Shown: in pieces, positions 63,735 through 64,000 of the stretch
Numbering within the stretch: the stretch's first letter is position 1
How the letters are laid out: every line of letters starts with the position of its first letter
Source: Agriterribacter humi
GTDB taxonomy: Bacteria; Bacteroidota; Bacteroidia; Chitinophagales; Chitinophagaceae
Direction of reading: 5' to 3'
DNA: 64,000 nucleotides
Assembly: GCF_009192765.1 (NCBI RefSeq)
Contig: NZ_VOHQ01000010.1
Span: 1-64,000, forward strand
The notes under the pieces: model-generated
What the model saw: only the letters and a program-made list of their open reading frames with translations
The model's database searches: none
Told to the model about the DNA's origin: nothing
Translations under genes and position numbers: made by a program

Positions 63735-63813
63735 AGCGGATTATGAACTTATACCGGCTGTAAGCGCCGATATTGCTAACCCCAACCTGAATAGCTTGCT
63801 AAAGCGTTAAACA

Positions 63814-64000
63814 ATGAATCCATTTATTTATAGAACAGAACAGTTTTTGCCTGTAGACATCGGCACTGCGTGGGATTTCTTTTCATCGCCCCAAAACCTT
63901 GCAGTGATAACACCTCCCGAACTTCACTTTAAAATGCTAACCGTTCCCACTCATAACGGGATTTACGAAGGAATGATTATTGATTATACGATAAGGCCTT
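63814..64000 (+). CDS. SRPBCC-family protein (partial, cut by window end)
   Basis: The visible 62 codons read MNPFIYRTEQFLPVDIGTAW, then FFSSPQNLAVITPPEL, IYEGMIIDYTI; the pattern WDFFSSPxNLxxITPP is typical of START/SRPBCC (polyketide-cyclase-like) proteins that often sit in Bacteroidota carotenoid clusters. The end is outside the window, so the function cannot be judged. It lies 79 bp after crtB. Confidence 0.8.
   Translation, partial: MNPFIYRTEQFLPVDIGTAWDFFSSPQNLAVITPPELHFKMLTVPTHNGIYEGMIIDYTIRP

Noticed and set aside
63735-63813. Short frame after crtB (ADYELIPAVSADIANPNL...)
   Set aside because: No start codon in that frame; crtB already ends at a normal place, so this is likely chance, though a frameshift at the crtB end cannot be fully excluded.
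1-64000. tRNA, rRNA, CRISPR array or prophage genes
   Set aside because: No cloverleaf-like or rRNA-like stretch, no regular repeat-spacer series and no phage or transposase gene was recognised on reading; a covariance-model scan could still find a small RNA.

Overview
The window comes from a member of the Bacteroidota, most likely the Chitinophagaceae or a close relative. The evidence is an STN-domain SusC/SusD pair, a gliding-motility/type IX secretion C-terminal domain, a DUF3822-rsmD pair, promoters of the Bacteroidota type (TTTG, about 20 bp, TAnnTTTG), A-rich leaders without strong Shine-Dalgarno sites, and a CrtI-CrtB carotenoid cluster. No rRNA, tRNA, CRISPR array, insertion sequence with a transposase, or prophage was seen. 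Most of the window is ordinary chromosome.

Layout. 1-9.2 kb: an outer-membrane uptake locus (SusC, SusD, a propeller/toroid secreted protein, an alpha/beta hydrolase). 9.2-15.3 kb: truA, a DUF4197 protein, a DUF1080-rpiA-NAGPA-like operon, and a DUF3307/SatD-like pair behind three phased palindromes. 15.3-25.1 kb: an S9 peptidase, a DMT exporter, a polyprenol-phosphate-mannose-synthase-like glycosyltransferase, a DEDDh exonuclease, a tiny lipoprotein, an OmpA/TSP3 protein, RlpA and an L,D-transpeptidase. 25.5-30 kb: a five-gene operon (SDR, ROK, SIS isomerase, MetE-like, MBL) that looks like an uncharacterised small-molecule pathway. 30-35.6 kb: two GNAT proteins, argS, DoxX and a broken T9SS-type gene. 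35.7-43.9 kb, minus strand: permease, polyprenyl synthase, rnr, lpxK, 5-formyl-THF cyclo-ligase, rsmD, DUF3822. 44-50.2 kb: a complete suf Fe-S operon (A-type carrier, sufB, C, D, S, E and a DUF59 protein). 50.5-57.6 kb: lipoprotein, secreted protein, TonB-like protein and a TIR-membrane protein among two copies of an inverted-repeat element, then an S10 peptidase and a small membrane protein. 57.9-64 kb: aspS, a membrane protein, and a light/B12-type MerR regulator followed by crtI, crtB and a truncated SRPBCC gene.

The most interesting structures are these: (i) the SatD-like/DUF3307 pair, whose promoter carries three 20-bp palindromes at an exact 29-bp period, one overlapping the -7 element; (ii) the CarH-like regulator with complete cobalamin and photochemistry motifs and a large palindrome immediately before its start codon; (iii) a 217-221 bp MITE-like element present twice around a TonB-like gene; (iv) the SDR-ROK-SIS-MetE-like-MBL operon; (v) families of short intergenic hairpins and drifting word repeats scattered through the gene-free stretches. 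All functional assignments are from reading the sequence; no database search was run.
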